Origin: Megachile rotundata
Lineage: Eukaryota > Arthropoda > Insecta > Hymenoptera > Megachilidae
Direction: 5' to 3'
DNA: 64,000 nucleotides
NCBI RefSeq assembly: GCF_050947335.1
Contig: NC_134985.1
Span: 19,769,190 to 19,833,189, forward strand
How positions within the stretch are numbered: the first letter of the stretch is position 1; each line of letters begins with the position of its first letter. Position numbers and translations under genes: made by a program. Positions 1 through 13,248 of the stretch are shown one piece after another. Below the pieces are notes generated by a model, which was given only the letters and a program-made list of their open reading frames with translations, had not been told where the DNA came from and did no database searches.

Positions 1-3000
1 GCGGAAGCACAATGATCGCGCTATCGGAAGTGACGTTCAGAGTGACCCTAGCCGGTCGCTTCCATTCCGGCAGACAATAGCGGGACCGTTTGGAATTCGA
101 ATTTGTCGCAAATGCCAGTTCCATTGCAGCAGACGCAGCTCGGCTAATACGACGGTGGCGCGTTTTTCACGCCGGCTGACGATTCTGCAAAGGTTCGCGA
201 TGCCGGTTCGTAAACCGAACGATCCCCTCCGCATCGTTTTCGACCCTGTTTTTTTGTCCGTTTTCATGCGACAACGGATGTATTTTTCGGTTCTTCGCGG
301 ACCGTGGCACGCGACGTGCTTCCACCGAAGCGAATCGCTGATACGATTTCACTGATGAGAATGTTGTTGACTCTTTTGTCACCGATTGTTCTCGTACCAC
401 CCTCTCGGATATAAATCCCGACCACCCTTTCAACCACTGTTTCGATTCTTTTATTTTAGTTACTATTAACTCTATGGTGAAACCTCGTTATAAAACAATC
501 TGAATCGCGTAGACAATTTACGGTCAGAGATCATTTAACTTTGCTCGAGCAGGAGTCTGCTATAATATTATTATACAAAATTAAAATGAACACAGATTGA
601 AGTAATGAAACGTTGAAAATGATGTCAGTACCATCTACCATTTTTGCTATGATTTTAATGAAAATTTCTTTCGAAGAGATTCAAGACAAAAATGTATATT
701 TTACCAGGGTACATTTTACTAACTGTAGGTTTCAGCATTACCGTGAAATCGAAATGATTCCCGTTACATGTTCGCCGGTAACTCTGGTGGCAGTGGACGC
801 GTTAAACACTTTACCACAGGTCGATGGTGGAGAGCGCGGACACTTTAACCGGTGGAAAGCAATTTTCGCGTTTGTTTTCTTTTATTCAGGCCTGAACAGA
901 GAGACAAAGCGAACGAGAGAATGAGAAAAACGAAAGGCTCGTTGTCGAAACGAAGCCGAGTGCACTCGAACCCGATCGAATTCATCGACGCGTGATCCTC
1001 TATTAACGGAATCGAGGCAAATGATGTCAATCGAACACGATGGTCGGCCATTAAACGTAATTTTTTATCGATGCTACGTAATGATAGAGATATCGACGCT
1101 GACCCCGCTCGAATTGGACGAATTAACGGTTAAAACGTCGAGCGCTTTTCAATCGAGCCACTGATTCGCCGACGTTACTGATTGCCATTTGCCCTGTACA
1201 CCAAATACGAGCCATTTTTGGCATCGCAATGAGATTGCACGTTCTCGCGCACGCACGTACAGCCTGTTGCGTGAAAGAACGCGAAACGTCGCTTAATTAT
1301 ATATGATTAAACTCGGACCGCGCTCCAGGCGGCTAACCGGGGCCGTCGCAAAAACGATTTGACGTACTAACGAGTCCGTTTTATTTTTCCCTCTGTCGCG
1401 GATCGCCCGATGAACTGATTCGACGGTGATAAACAAAAAACTGTGCTATCGCGAATGCCGTTCACTCATTGTGCCTGGGAACAAAAGTCCTCGACAATTG
1501 GCGGTGATGGAAACTGCATTGCTACCGGAACAGAGTCCACGCAACTTGGAGAAAGATTTGCTTTTCGAAATATTGTAAATTTTTCCCTGACGAGAATGCT
1601 AGGTTTACTTGAATAAAATACCAGTGCAATATTTCTAAAGCAACAGTGAATATTTGATCGTTCAAATGGAGTCTTCCTTCTCCGAGATTAGGAAGTTCGC
1701 ATCGCAATGCGCAAGGTGGGTCAGTCGTCGAAAAGCGACAAGAACGCGAGATTGATGAAGGGATGTGCAACCCAAGGCCGGAAGTTTAATTACCGCATTA
1801 TTCTCCGATTATGGCGGTTCAAACTATGCGCGACGGTTTCTCCCCTAGCCGGACTCCGAGTACGAAAGGAACCCTAAGAATTCGGTTGCGGGGACAGTGG
1901 CCGAGGCGGAAGACAAACATCGTGGTTACGAGAGCCTCGCTGCTAGGGGATGCGAGGAGAGGTCGTTAAACCGGCCAGAGACTGTTAATGAGCGAGAAAC
2001 GTTGAAGAAAAAAGGAAGTCGTAAAAAGAATAAGAAACGAACAACTCGAGAACGTTTATCTCGCTCGACTCGCTCTTTGTAACGCGATAAATCTTGCAAA
2101 ACAAACCGATACTTGTTTCTGCTTTATCTTGCTCTATTCTCTCGATTTTTTCCAACAGAAACTAACGAGTCGATGCATCTTGTTCGCTTTATTTCTTCTT
2201 ATATCGCGAAAAAGATTACTGGAAGAATTACGGTTTAAAAACTTGCATTCGCGCCATAAAAGCTGCAGTTTTCGAATTGGAATTCGATAAGTAGGAATGT
2301 TAGTGATGATAAGGGAAGATAATTATACGTCGTTATTTAAAGAAAGAGTGTAACGGAAGTCGTTTAAGATTGTTGTCAGTTACGAATAGCAATTACAATG
2401 TGACATTTTGTGCAGGAACGTTTTAACCTGTTAACATGAAGCAAATACTTGGGAGGGTTGCCTTGCACCTTTATCCCTGTTCCTTATCATCTCTGCAGAC
2501 ACGAGACCGCGTCATTCCTTTATTCTCCGCGCATCTCGCTGTCAGGCACACGCCTTTAATCATCGACCGTGAAGAAGAAAAGAAACCGTCGGAAAAGGTG
2601 GCTCCTTTGTCTCTGGCGATTTAGTCTCGGACCACTCGCCGGCTCTTATATAATTACGTCTTTTTCCAACGAGAATAATTCGATTGATCGAACCCGGCCG
2701 ATTCCCTTTTTCCTCCGGGTCGAAGACCTCCTTCAGTTTCCTTTCGATTCATTTACCTTCGTTAATATTTGCTGTCCGGGAATTACGACCCCCTTTTTCA
2801 ACCCCCGCTGACCCCCCATCGCGATCCCTTAGGACTGATTAAGCCACTGAACGGTGAAATTTTTATTGGCGCGTTTCAATCGTAACTGCGAGCGTTTATT
2901 GGTTAATTGAATTCCCCGAGGAGACCTCCTGTTTCGCTGCAAGGACCAACGGAGATCGTATCCGGAATTCTCTGGTCATTTCTCGGTTTAACTTTCCGAG

Positions 3001-6000
3001 GTTTGATCAGTCGTTCTAATGAATTGTTAAGTTCCTTTCCGTTTGACTTCTTTCGGACACCATTCATTCCTTTTCGATTATCCTCATTCTAAATGGACGT
3101 CGATTCTTCCAGGCTGTCGTCTTTCATTTATTAATTACCTTCACATCAGAACCTTTGGAGTAAAGTTCGTCAAAGTTCGTATGTTGGCTACATCTTCAGA
3201 TCCAATATGATTCGTGAAGATGTGAAGGTTACAGGATCTTAGTAAGGTCCAAGCATTAATTACCTTATGATCAGGATCTTCGAACTCAGAGATACATTAA
3301 CAGACTTCGCTTTTGAAACTTGAAAAAATTTGAGAACTAGTACGATCAAAATTCGAACATCACGTATCTGCGAAAACTATTCTGCTCCTTCGAAAGTATT
3401 TCTCGAAATTGCCGGAACGTCCAGCGAAACAGAAGTATCGCGTGCGTTCGACGAACCAATAACATCGTGGTCCCGCAGCGTCGCCGAGGGAGCCGGTGGT
3501 CTTTTATTTCGCCGAGAATCGGGCGGAAAAACGAGTAGACGAAAGAAGCCGAAAAGAGAGGACGGAAGTCAAAGAAAAGACAAACCATCCGGCCGTGACG
3601 ACTCGAAAGTTGGAGCTCAGAGAGCAACGGGACTCTGGAACGAAACTAATCGAAGAGCAGGACGAGGAAGCCTCTCATCCCGGCGAGGACCGACTCTATT
3701 GACTTAGCAAAGTTTGGATTGCCGCGCGGATAAGACGTGCGGCAGAGTCAGCAGGCAAACCGCGAAAGCTTCTGTGAGCTTCCCGTCTCGTGAGCGCCTC
3801 GTGTATACCGAAACTTCCGGTACGCGCTGGAAAGCCTAAGCGGGTGGCAACGTCGGCGACGACTGACAACCCTTGGCTAACCCGACGCGTTAATACCCTG
3901 GCTGAGGACGGCCGGAAATTTATCTGTGACCTCGCGACGTGGAAAGTCGACCGCTTTTGTTCGCCGGTTGCTTTTCAGGCTTCGTTGAAAATTTACAGTC
4001 TGCCTGCAACCCTGCTCGACCTCCAAAAATATTTTTTTTAAATCTTTCGCTAACCAAACTGATCGACGAGTAGAGGATTCACTGCGTTGTATTGCATGAA
4101 ATTATCAAATTGTTTGTGAATATTGTATCGGCCTTTGAAGTGAACAGTGAAGATTATAAGTTACAGCTTTTCGACAATGTCAAAGAACGAAACGTGAAGA
4201 GAACTTATTATAAGACGTGATTATTTTAGTACCTAGAAACTACTGAAAAAGTAAACGTACCTAAAAGGTATTATGAACCGTATTCTCAGTCGAGGTCGGT
4301 GTCCCTACAATTATATCACCGACAAAAGACCGCGAGACATTCGGAACAGTTCCCTCGTTAGGGCGACGAGGAACGAAAAGGACAACTCGTTTCAATATCT
4401 CGACCCCATTCGACCCTCGAGGAGTCCCTCCTTCTTCAGACGTTCCTTTCGCGAACACGTAGCGCGAGGGCAAGCGAGTTCGGTAAACAGCGTCGAATGA
4501 AACCGCTGGAACAATACCGACGGCCACTCTCGTGTCAGCCACGCATACGATGGGTTCCAGAGTGTCGCGTGAAAAGAAGATATCTTAGCGACGTGATTAA
4601 CGTCGAGACACCGTGAACCGAGGCGCTCACAATGGCGCTCTGTTACGGAGGAACGATACGCGTCTGGCAGCATCGACGACGCATTCTTGATCCACCCTTT
4701 GAGAATCGCGGCGCGTCTCGTTTCAGCGAGAATCGTTGCTGAATGCGTATTAAATACGAAATCCGACACTCGAATGATTTTCCTCGACAGCAGGTGCTTT
4801 ACGATCGCGTGAAAGTTTGTACTTTTAAGAAATGGAAGATTTGAGGGAATATAAGGAGAATGCACTGTACTTAAAGATGTGCTTACATTTATCAGGAAGT
4901 AAGATTACTACTAAGAATTTCTGATCCACGATAAAAAGAACGGACCTTTAAAACGATTTGTTAGAATAGCGACACAGTTCCAGAGAAAGAAGCGATGCTG
5001 ACTCGTCCGTAACCTCCGTACCTTAACTTAAAGAAGTAGGACTTTACGGGAAAAGATCGTTCTTTCGCTTCACGCTCGATCGCGTACAATGGTCGAATAA
5101 TTACGCGTCCGTTCGTAGTTACGTGAAATCTTTCGCCGATAAAAGAGCGGCACGGCATCGATTTTCGAAGATTAGGCCCCGTCTAGACGCAGATTATGCG
5201 GCGATTGGCTAATAAAGCGCACGGTATAACGCGATTTTCGTCGTCGAAATGAAGCCTGATGACGAGCCAACACGCGAGAACACAGCAAAGAGGCAGGGAT
5301 GGCGGTGGTTCCCACGATAATGGCCGTAATGACGACGATAACGCCGTGTGCACACACGCTGACGCGACTGCAGGATATCATTTAAGTCACGACTGATGTC
5401 GTTACGTCGCAGCCGCTTCCCGTAACAATGATTCCGACGGTGGTGAGTGGCTCTGTTAAGTGCACCCGACGGAGCCTGTCGGATGATGATGTCGTTAACG
5501 ACGTTATTTCGCTGTCATTCAGCTACCTGCGGACCAATTCTGAAGTGCGAGTTACATCAGGACCAGTTGCGAAACGTTCGCCGTAATAACGACGATCCTA
5601 TTCGCGGTCGTGTTACTCGTTCGTCGAGATCATAAAGGGAAACGATACCTCTGTCACGGATTACGAGGAAACCTGGAAATTGTAATGTATCGTCGAATAC
5701 ATTATATGGACACTCCGATGGCTATTCGCAGGCTGATGAGCAGATTTTTCATTTTTATCATACGTAATCATTGCCGGACATAATTTTTGCCAATATAGGA
5801 TGAGGGCCCCTCTTGATTGATCCGGTTGTTAACTTTCTTTTAGAAGTTTAATAATGCATGTAGAATTTTACAGAAATTATAATGAAGTTGCTCATGAATT
5901 TACTTAAAGTGCTAATTAGATTACGTTACAGTAGCTTTCACTAAGCTAACAAGTGAATTGAAGTTCGGTAAAGGAACTAGTTGCGAACGGACGTTGCTCG

Positions 6001-9000
6001 AAAAATAGGAAATTTGCGGTGGAACGTTTCGAACAGCGGTAACTTCGAATTTCAGTTAAATTTGAACCAATTCGTAGGTGGGCTGATCGATCACGATCGT
6101 TAAGCCGATTAAACGTTCATGGATTTGTCGTAAAAAACTGGCGGTGAGGGAAAGAACGTACAGGGTGGGGTGGCAGCGTACGCGACGGTATATTTATTAT
6201 TGCTGTGGACTGGCGATAGTAAAACATGACGTTTCAATTTAAAGCGGCGCTGTAAAAGCGCGCTGCCGTAATATCTTTTCAATTTTACCGTAGCTACGTC
6301 GCGCCACGGTGAACGACCGATATTAGCCCGTAACATTTATTTTGAGGTAATACTTTCCCCGGGGCCAATTTATCGAGTATTTTCCGTCGATTCGACGACC
6401 GATATACGTCGACGGCTTCGTTCGGTCTCCCTTCCTCCGCGATCGAACGAGTCCGCGCACGAACGAGCGGACGCGCGCGTCTCGCTCCGCATAGTTCGAC
6501 GAAGTATAATTAAAGCGACGGCCAGGGCGAACGAAACTAACGCGCTTTCCCGGGCATTACAACGGTTAGCAATTTCCATTTATTTATGTTGCTTGTAAAT
6601 ACGAGGCAACGCGGGCGTCGATGCCGTGCGCAACCCATGCGTGATACGCCATCGCCGCAACCAGTCGCGCAATTGTTAGCGTTTCCACGATCGCCGAAAT
6701 CGAGATCGGTTATTTACGCGGCCAGATTTCTATCCTGGCTCGATTTCCCGCGCGATCAAAGCTCCCAAAGCACTTCGTTGCTCGATGATTTACGAGTTAT
6801 CGCCGATCAACGAACCACGCTCGACATTTCCAAACGCGTATTCGCGACAGGTTCGCGAATTTTTGCTTATTCTTCTTAATTCCGCTTTTCAGCTTTTATA
6901 CCAGCGACATTTTTTATTTCCATTTCGATAAAAATTGGTGTACCGTTGAAATCCGATTTGTATTTCTTCGAGGACAGTTGTGTGATTTCAGATTTCTCTT
7001 GAATTCGACAATCAATGGCCAGTATGGACATTACCATTGCTCTTTTGTACGAATTAGTGCACCCTTTAGTTACAACGCGTTAAAAATTCAATCGCGATAA
7101 AAAGCAAGCTCTCACCGGTCCTTTCTGTCCGAAAGCATTCGAGATCGATTCGAGGGGGTTCACATTCGAGTGGTCCGTCGTTCGCGTACATTTATTCCCT
7201 TAACCGTAAACATCGTCGCACTCTCTATTGGTCGTTTAAATCGAACACGAGTGTGTACATAAATCTGTGTATAGGGCGGGATAAACAGATACGCCGAAAA
7301 TACGCGAGGCACATCGCCGCGGCGAGGAAAAGGGGAGCGAATGAAACGAGAATCGCACGCTTCACCCCGAAGGTTGAAATATTCCAAAGGACGGAACGTC
7401 CAAACAGCTTACGGGATTATCCCATAATCCCATTACAGCGAGGTCATAAAACCATGGAGCTGGGAGTGTTGAAGGCTCGAAAAAGAGCTGTCTCCGAACG
7501 CGAGGAAAATAAATAATAAGCCTCGGATACGGGGTGTTGGCGTTGATCTGGCGGCCCGAAGCCATGGACTATTGCCAGAGTCGTACTAGGCGACCAGAAT
7601 CGAGATTCGGTCGTAGATTGAGAATAACGCGGGAAGACCCGGAAGAGGGTTGGAAAAGTCGCGAGGCTCTCGAGGTGCGAGAAAACACACCGTTGCAAAT
7701 GGATAAGAACGACGGGCATTTCTCACGTTCGGCACTCATGAATCATGGAAGAGTAATCCTCGCAAATAGCTGTCGTCTAAGAATTCCACTAAACCTTTAG
7801 CGAGGCGAACGCTCGACACGCGACCGCCATTACCTGGACTGATCGTCGCGCGGGAGCCGAGGACGGATAGGGTGTCGATATCGAACTGAATATATCAAAT
7901 TATACTCTGTAAAGCTCCAAGCTGCGATACTCGTACTAGTTTCAAATTTTATCTTCCACCTCTTAGAGAACACTTGCACGTGTTTGGTTTTCAAATTCAC
8001 CAACCAGTGGTCACATACATATGTGGACCTACCATCTTGTATATTATATATTCTCCTAAGATGTATTTGTATAATAGAACTTTAACTTTAGTTCTTTAAT
8101 TTCAAAAAATTTACTACAGGGACACCTGTAGAGATCAAGGAGTTTACATCTGCACCCATGATTTTCAAGACCCGGGGTCCATTTGAAGTAATCGGCTGCG
8201 TTAATCGTATAAATCATTCGAAACTATTTCTAGTTTAATAAAAGCCATTACTTACTCGGTTGCCACGTTACGAGCATAAAGAATTCAATAAAAGAATATG
8301 AATTTTCGCCATTGATCGGAGAGCAACTGCAGACGAGGTCATTAAGGCGAGTTTCCACGGGTTTGAGATCAAGGATCGGTTCTCCGGAAGGCAAATGTTA
8401 CCACGACAGCTGATAAATGGTAGATAAACGTTTCTTTTTAATAACAGTCATGGCTCGCGCTCGGAACGGATTTCACCGTCTGCTCCTTCCCGTCCGTTCG
8501 TCAAAAAGAAGGATAACCGTCCGCGGAAGTTTTTCCTTGCAAATGCAAGATAAATAACGCTTATCTTTCTCGCGGGGCTTAGATTCCCTGCTCGAACTTT
8601 TCCTCCTCGAACGCTCGAGCCGAGATAAACCGCGGAAATCCAGAGGAATTTTCGACGGTCGCGAGTACAGCTCGTATCTCGAATTTATCGACGAGAGAAA
8701 ATTCGTGCATCCAAAACGTAATCGCATCCAACCGCGGAAAATCGAAGCTGCGAAACACGTCGAATCCCGCAGGAGTTCGTTAACGCTCGATTACCGCCTA
8801 TTTGCTAGCATTTTTATCTGCGCTACACTCAGTGAAATTTTATATCTCTTCTTGTATCGCGGAGTACATAAAAGACTTGGTCGTAGCTGGAAAACCTAAT
8901 CTAGTTATTTTGATTGAAGTATGAAATAAAAAATAGTACATAATTTTAGAATATTTTGTCTCGATAACCGAACATTCGAAGCAGAGTACAGCGCAACTCA

Positions 9001-10129
9001 TGCTCCGAAGCAAACTATTCCGCAAGTTGGCCAGCCAGCAGTTTCGCAACTGTGGATTAAACTTAAGGAAAGGATGGAGTCGAGACAGGGAGCAAGGGAA
9101 AACGTCGGTGGAAGATTCAAGCGGGTGATTCGGTAAGGGGAACCATAAGATAACGCGGTTGGTTTAAACCGTATTAGCTAAGCCGGTCGGTGAGCGGAAT
9201 ACGCTCGGTCCGCCCAGCTGCGCTCGTTGCATTAAGCCTGTATCGCATGGAGTCGTGAAAGGACGATTAAAAAAAAGGAAGAGAGAGCACGTAAGGAGGG
9301 ACGTTCTTAAGTTTAGATGCTGCACAGCCGCGGGCTACTTGTTTGCAACGTATTTCATTCGTTCCTTTGGGAGCTCCATGGAGCCACGTCGTTATCTCGC
9401 ACGCGGCAATTCCCAAGCTGGGCCTGGAATTTTTAAGGTTGATACCGAGATCTCGTATCGTGAATGGAAATTAGGATCCCGCGAGCTTTTGGTTAGCTCC
9501 GACTTTCTCTATGTTCGAGATATCGGACTTCACAACAAATGCTTGGAAACGATTTTTAGATTTAAACGTGGTCTTTTCAAGTAGACAGATAATCTGAAAT
9601 TCTTGTGGATCCTATTAACATTGATCGCTGTCATTCAAAGCGTAGTTAGTCCAATCTAAAGCAACCTATTCACGTCGAAGAACATCGCACGCAAACTATT
9701 TAACGCAACATGGCGAGACTATGCCGTTGTATCGGACGAAGACGGAACGAAGGAAAATTGATGATAGAGGTTGCGGGAACGACGAACGGCGAGGAGGCCA
9801 CGAAAAGGGTTCAGAGAAGGTTGACTGAAGCCGCAACGATAGGTTCGTTAGCGGAACACTGGCAGTGCAAACATGCACGCTTTAACTGGCGGTGTACGTG
9901 AGCCAAGGCGGTGTCAGATTTGAAGTGGTTCACGGTGTTAACACGGACGTGCACGTGATGCAACCGAACGAGACGTGCGCTGCACTTTACCTCCATCCAC
10001 AACTTCAACCTCCTCTTCGCTAACCGACCAGCTTATGTGATAATGAATTTAACGTCATGAACTGCGGTTGCTAAACAAGTGACATTTTAATTTTTGGTTA
10101 TTAGTAGAACAATTTACTGAGCAACTGCA
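1..10129. other. Gene-poor intergenic or intronic DNA
   Basis: I find no exon I can support here. Open frames are all short (up to about 157 codons, at 4392-4865 minus), resemble no family I know, and lack flanking splice signals that join into a longer frame. The DNA is CpG-rich with interspersed AT-rich patches. There is a small direct duplication of aaagttcgt near 3165-3180. The stretch could be an intron of a gene lying outside the window, or plain intergenic sequence. Confidence 0.6.
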
Positions 10130-10206
10130 TTATAATAGGTAACGGTATAAGTAAGGTAATGTATAGGAAACATATAGGTAACGTATAGGTAACTTAGGTA
10201 ACAGTT
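10130..10206. repeat. Short GGTAAC-type interspersed repeat cluster
   Basis: The motif ggtaac, usually preceded by ata or gtata, occurs at least five times in under 80 bases (ataggtaacg, ataggtaacgta, ataggtaact, taggtaacag). Spacing is irregular, around 10-17 bases. It looks like a small, degenerate tandem repeat. No function can be read from it. Confidence 0.6.
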
Positions 10207-10224
10207 AGCTTAACAGGTGATCGA

Positions 10225-10495
10225 TGTAGATTTTAATTTTCAAGTCTCAAAGTCCTCTTTCTCTAACAAGTCGCAAAGTTCCCAAGGTTCCACAGTTTCA
10301 ATATCATGAAGTTCCAGTGTATCAAGTTCTGAAGACTTCCAAAGTCTCAAAGTGTTATCGACATCACAAAATGTGGAAAGTTCTCAAAGTTCCAGTGTCT
10401 GAAAGTCCCAATAAGTCCTAGTGCCCCAAAATGCAAACGCAGTGTCTGAAATTTGCGTTAAAGTCGCAACGTCCCAAAGTTGGAAAATTCATAAA
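10225..10495. repeat. Decayed short-period repeat (caaagttcc type)
   Basis: About 270 bases are built from loosely repeated 8-12 base words such as caaagttcc, aagtctcaaag and agtgtctgaaagt. The period drifts, so no two copies align well over more than about 12 bases. The style resembles the patches at 17500-17760, 48531-48725 and 54295-54380, although the words here (aagt-rich) differ somewhat. It is probably an old, mutated minisatellite. Confidence 0.55.
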
Positions 10496-13248
10496 TGGTA
10501 AAGTTCGTATCCCGAGAGCGTCGTTGCGAATCTTGCGGTGGAAATATCGGGTGGAAAGGGAGAGTTGACCGCAGATCACGAGGTATGTCCTTGCAACTAC
10601 TGGAAATTCTAAGATGTGCGAACATTGAACGAGGTCGGTGTGCCGCAGCAAAGCCACGAAATACAACGGCCGGGCTCGTTCGATGCAGTTCACGGGGACG
10701 ATAGAATGGGGCTGGAACAGGAGCAACGGCAGGGTTCGCCGGTAGTAACGTAACGCTAATCCAATTTGCCATGGTGCTGCACTTTGCACAGGCACCATTT
10801 TGAAAGAGGGGATGCGGCAGAAATTGGGGTGAACGCGACGAGGAAATACAGCCTCGACGTGACCGTAAATAGAAACGGATGTAAATACCCTGCTGATTCG
10901 GGGGTAAAAATGGGAAGAAAGTTTGAATTTTTTTGTTTCAAACGATAAATTTGAAAGAGGTACCGAAAGAAAAATATTTTTTAAGGGACAAAGGATGTTT
11001 TTATTCCGATCAACAATTGTTATCTTTCGCGCGATAGATTTAGTGCGGCCCTTTCAACTGCGATCCTTTATAAATCAACATCCTCGAAGGTCCTATACAT
11101 AGTCTCTATATCACGTCCGCTAACGCCATAAATCCCTTAGCCACATAAACTTACGAATATATTGTTAAATGAAACGGTAGATCGAGTTACAACGCAACAG
11201 TCAATCCATTACGCTCGAAACGATACGGATCGGTGAAACAATATCCAGCATCGACGCGAACGACCCTACAGAGTTCGGGGAGGGAAAAAATCGTCGATAT
11301 AAATCGCGAAAAGGGCGCGAAGGTAGAGAAAATTTCGCGATTTAATCCGGAAAAGGTTAAGACGAGATTTTCCCTCAATGAGCTAATTCGGAGGTCGTTA
11401 ATTGACCAAAGAGAGTTTTGGACGAGGCTGGAATCCGCTTGGAGACTTATTCAAATGCGAGAAACGACGAAACGCGGTCAAACAACAGTTAGCACGGGAA
11501 AGGCGTCGCCTGTCAGAAACAGTTACGAACACGTTTAAGGAACTTAAGTCGGGATGTTTGTCCCCGAACGACTTGCGGCTCTTGCAGATTCAGGAATCCG
11601 TGGAATTCGCGCGAACTTTCGACTTCGTAACCGAGCACAGCCACAGTCAACCGCGATAAATCTGTACGAACGTGTATTTAATGAATTCCCGAGTTTATAA
11701 ACTGGCGACGATATCGGGTGGCAGATGTTGATATTGCGATTTCACGACGACGAATACGCAATTAACGGAGCGGGAGACGAGAAAAACTGGCGCAACGCTC
11801 CTCGCGGAAAACTTTAACCTCTCGACTCGAGGGCGTCGGGAAGTTGCGAAACTTAATATTAATGACGATCAACGATAATGGTATTTAGAGCGTGTAACTT
11901 TCTTTCGGTGTACTTCGGGAACTTTCGAAGATAGGGAAAAATGTGGAACGAGATACGAGCGGTTACGACGGAACAATTTTACAATCACCTTTGCCCTTAA
12001 TGCATTCATTCCGAGCGAAGTTCGTTTAAAAATTCTTCAGATACGCTCGAATAGTATGAAAGTTTTTTTGAGATCGAAAGCGGGAATCTCTGGATCTTGA
12101 AATTTTTAATTTAATAACGTTATTAAAGTTGTTGAACGAAACGGAGTACGTGCAAGATGTAACTCGAAACGCTGAAAAAGATAGGGAGTCAACCGAGCAG
12201 CGAACACTCTTCGAAATTTTAAAACATTCAGGAGGATATTTGCAAAACCGTCAAGATACTTGGAAGGTAGCCAGGATCCGGGTAAATAAGAAACGTCGAG
12301 CTTAAAAGCTTTTAACATTCGTGAAAGATTAAAAGGTCCTTGAAGTTTATGAAAAATTACTGTCCCCTCTCGTAAATCGGATGATACGAATCTACGGTAA
12401 CGTGCGCCCTTCGTTCGTTGAAAGCATCGCGTTTATTCGATTTCCGTAAACTAAACGCTCACTGAATTTTCATTTATACATTTTGCGAAAAGCAAACTCC
12501 CCCGTAACGGCAATAACACTGCGTATATTGCACTTTACCTCGCAATAAATTAAACATGCATTCGCCGTTCAACAGATACGTTACTTAGGAAATTACAGTT
12601 AATTAATTAACGTGCGTCGATAAACCGAGAAGTCGATAAAATAGTCGGTGACAGGAGTGCGGTTGAAAAGTTAGCCGGTCGATCGAAACGGATCGGGAAG
12701 GAGGACGAGATAGAGGATCGGAATGGAAGGAGGAAAAACGGAGCAGGATAAAATCACCGTTGGACAGTCGCGTAAATAACAAGATAATTTATGATCGTTA
12801 CACAATGATCGTCATAAATCGTATTTCTGCCGGGCGACAGAACGTGCCGTTATGCGAGGAACTCCGGTTCCGCTGCCACCCTCATCCCTGTGCGTCGATA
12901 TATTTTGCCACGGGAACGCGATACATGGCCAGCATAATTTATCTGTTTTCAAATATGCCCGCACCGATAAATTTGCATATTTTAATATAAATTCCTGAAT
13001 GCCGGATCTACCAAGGACGCGGCATCGTCGAGCTGTACGTCTTTATCGATCATTTTTATGCGTCTCTCGCGCGTTTTCACCGTTTCTTCCGTTTCTTCTC
13101 CACTTCGGAAGAAAAATACTTGCGAAAATATGTACTTGAGACTGTAATTCGCAAAATTGAACGCTAAATATTCGAGTTTTAGACATAGCGACGGTCCATT
13201 GGATGTTCTTAATGGAGGATTTGTGGAAATACAGGGTGATCTATGCTT
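10496..13248. other. Gene-poor DNA upstream of minisatellite array 1
   Basis: No supported gene or RNA. Several overlapping short frames on both strands (for example 10418-10798 minus) have no recognisable domain and are explained by CpG-rich, stop-poor composition. Confidence 0.55.

Noticed and set aside
4392..4865. 157-codon minus-strand frame
   Set aside because: No recognisable domain, composition like the surrounding spacer, and overlapped by equally unconvincing frames.
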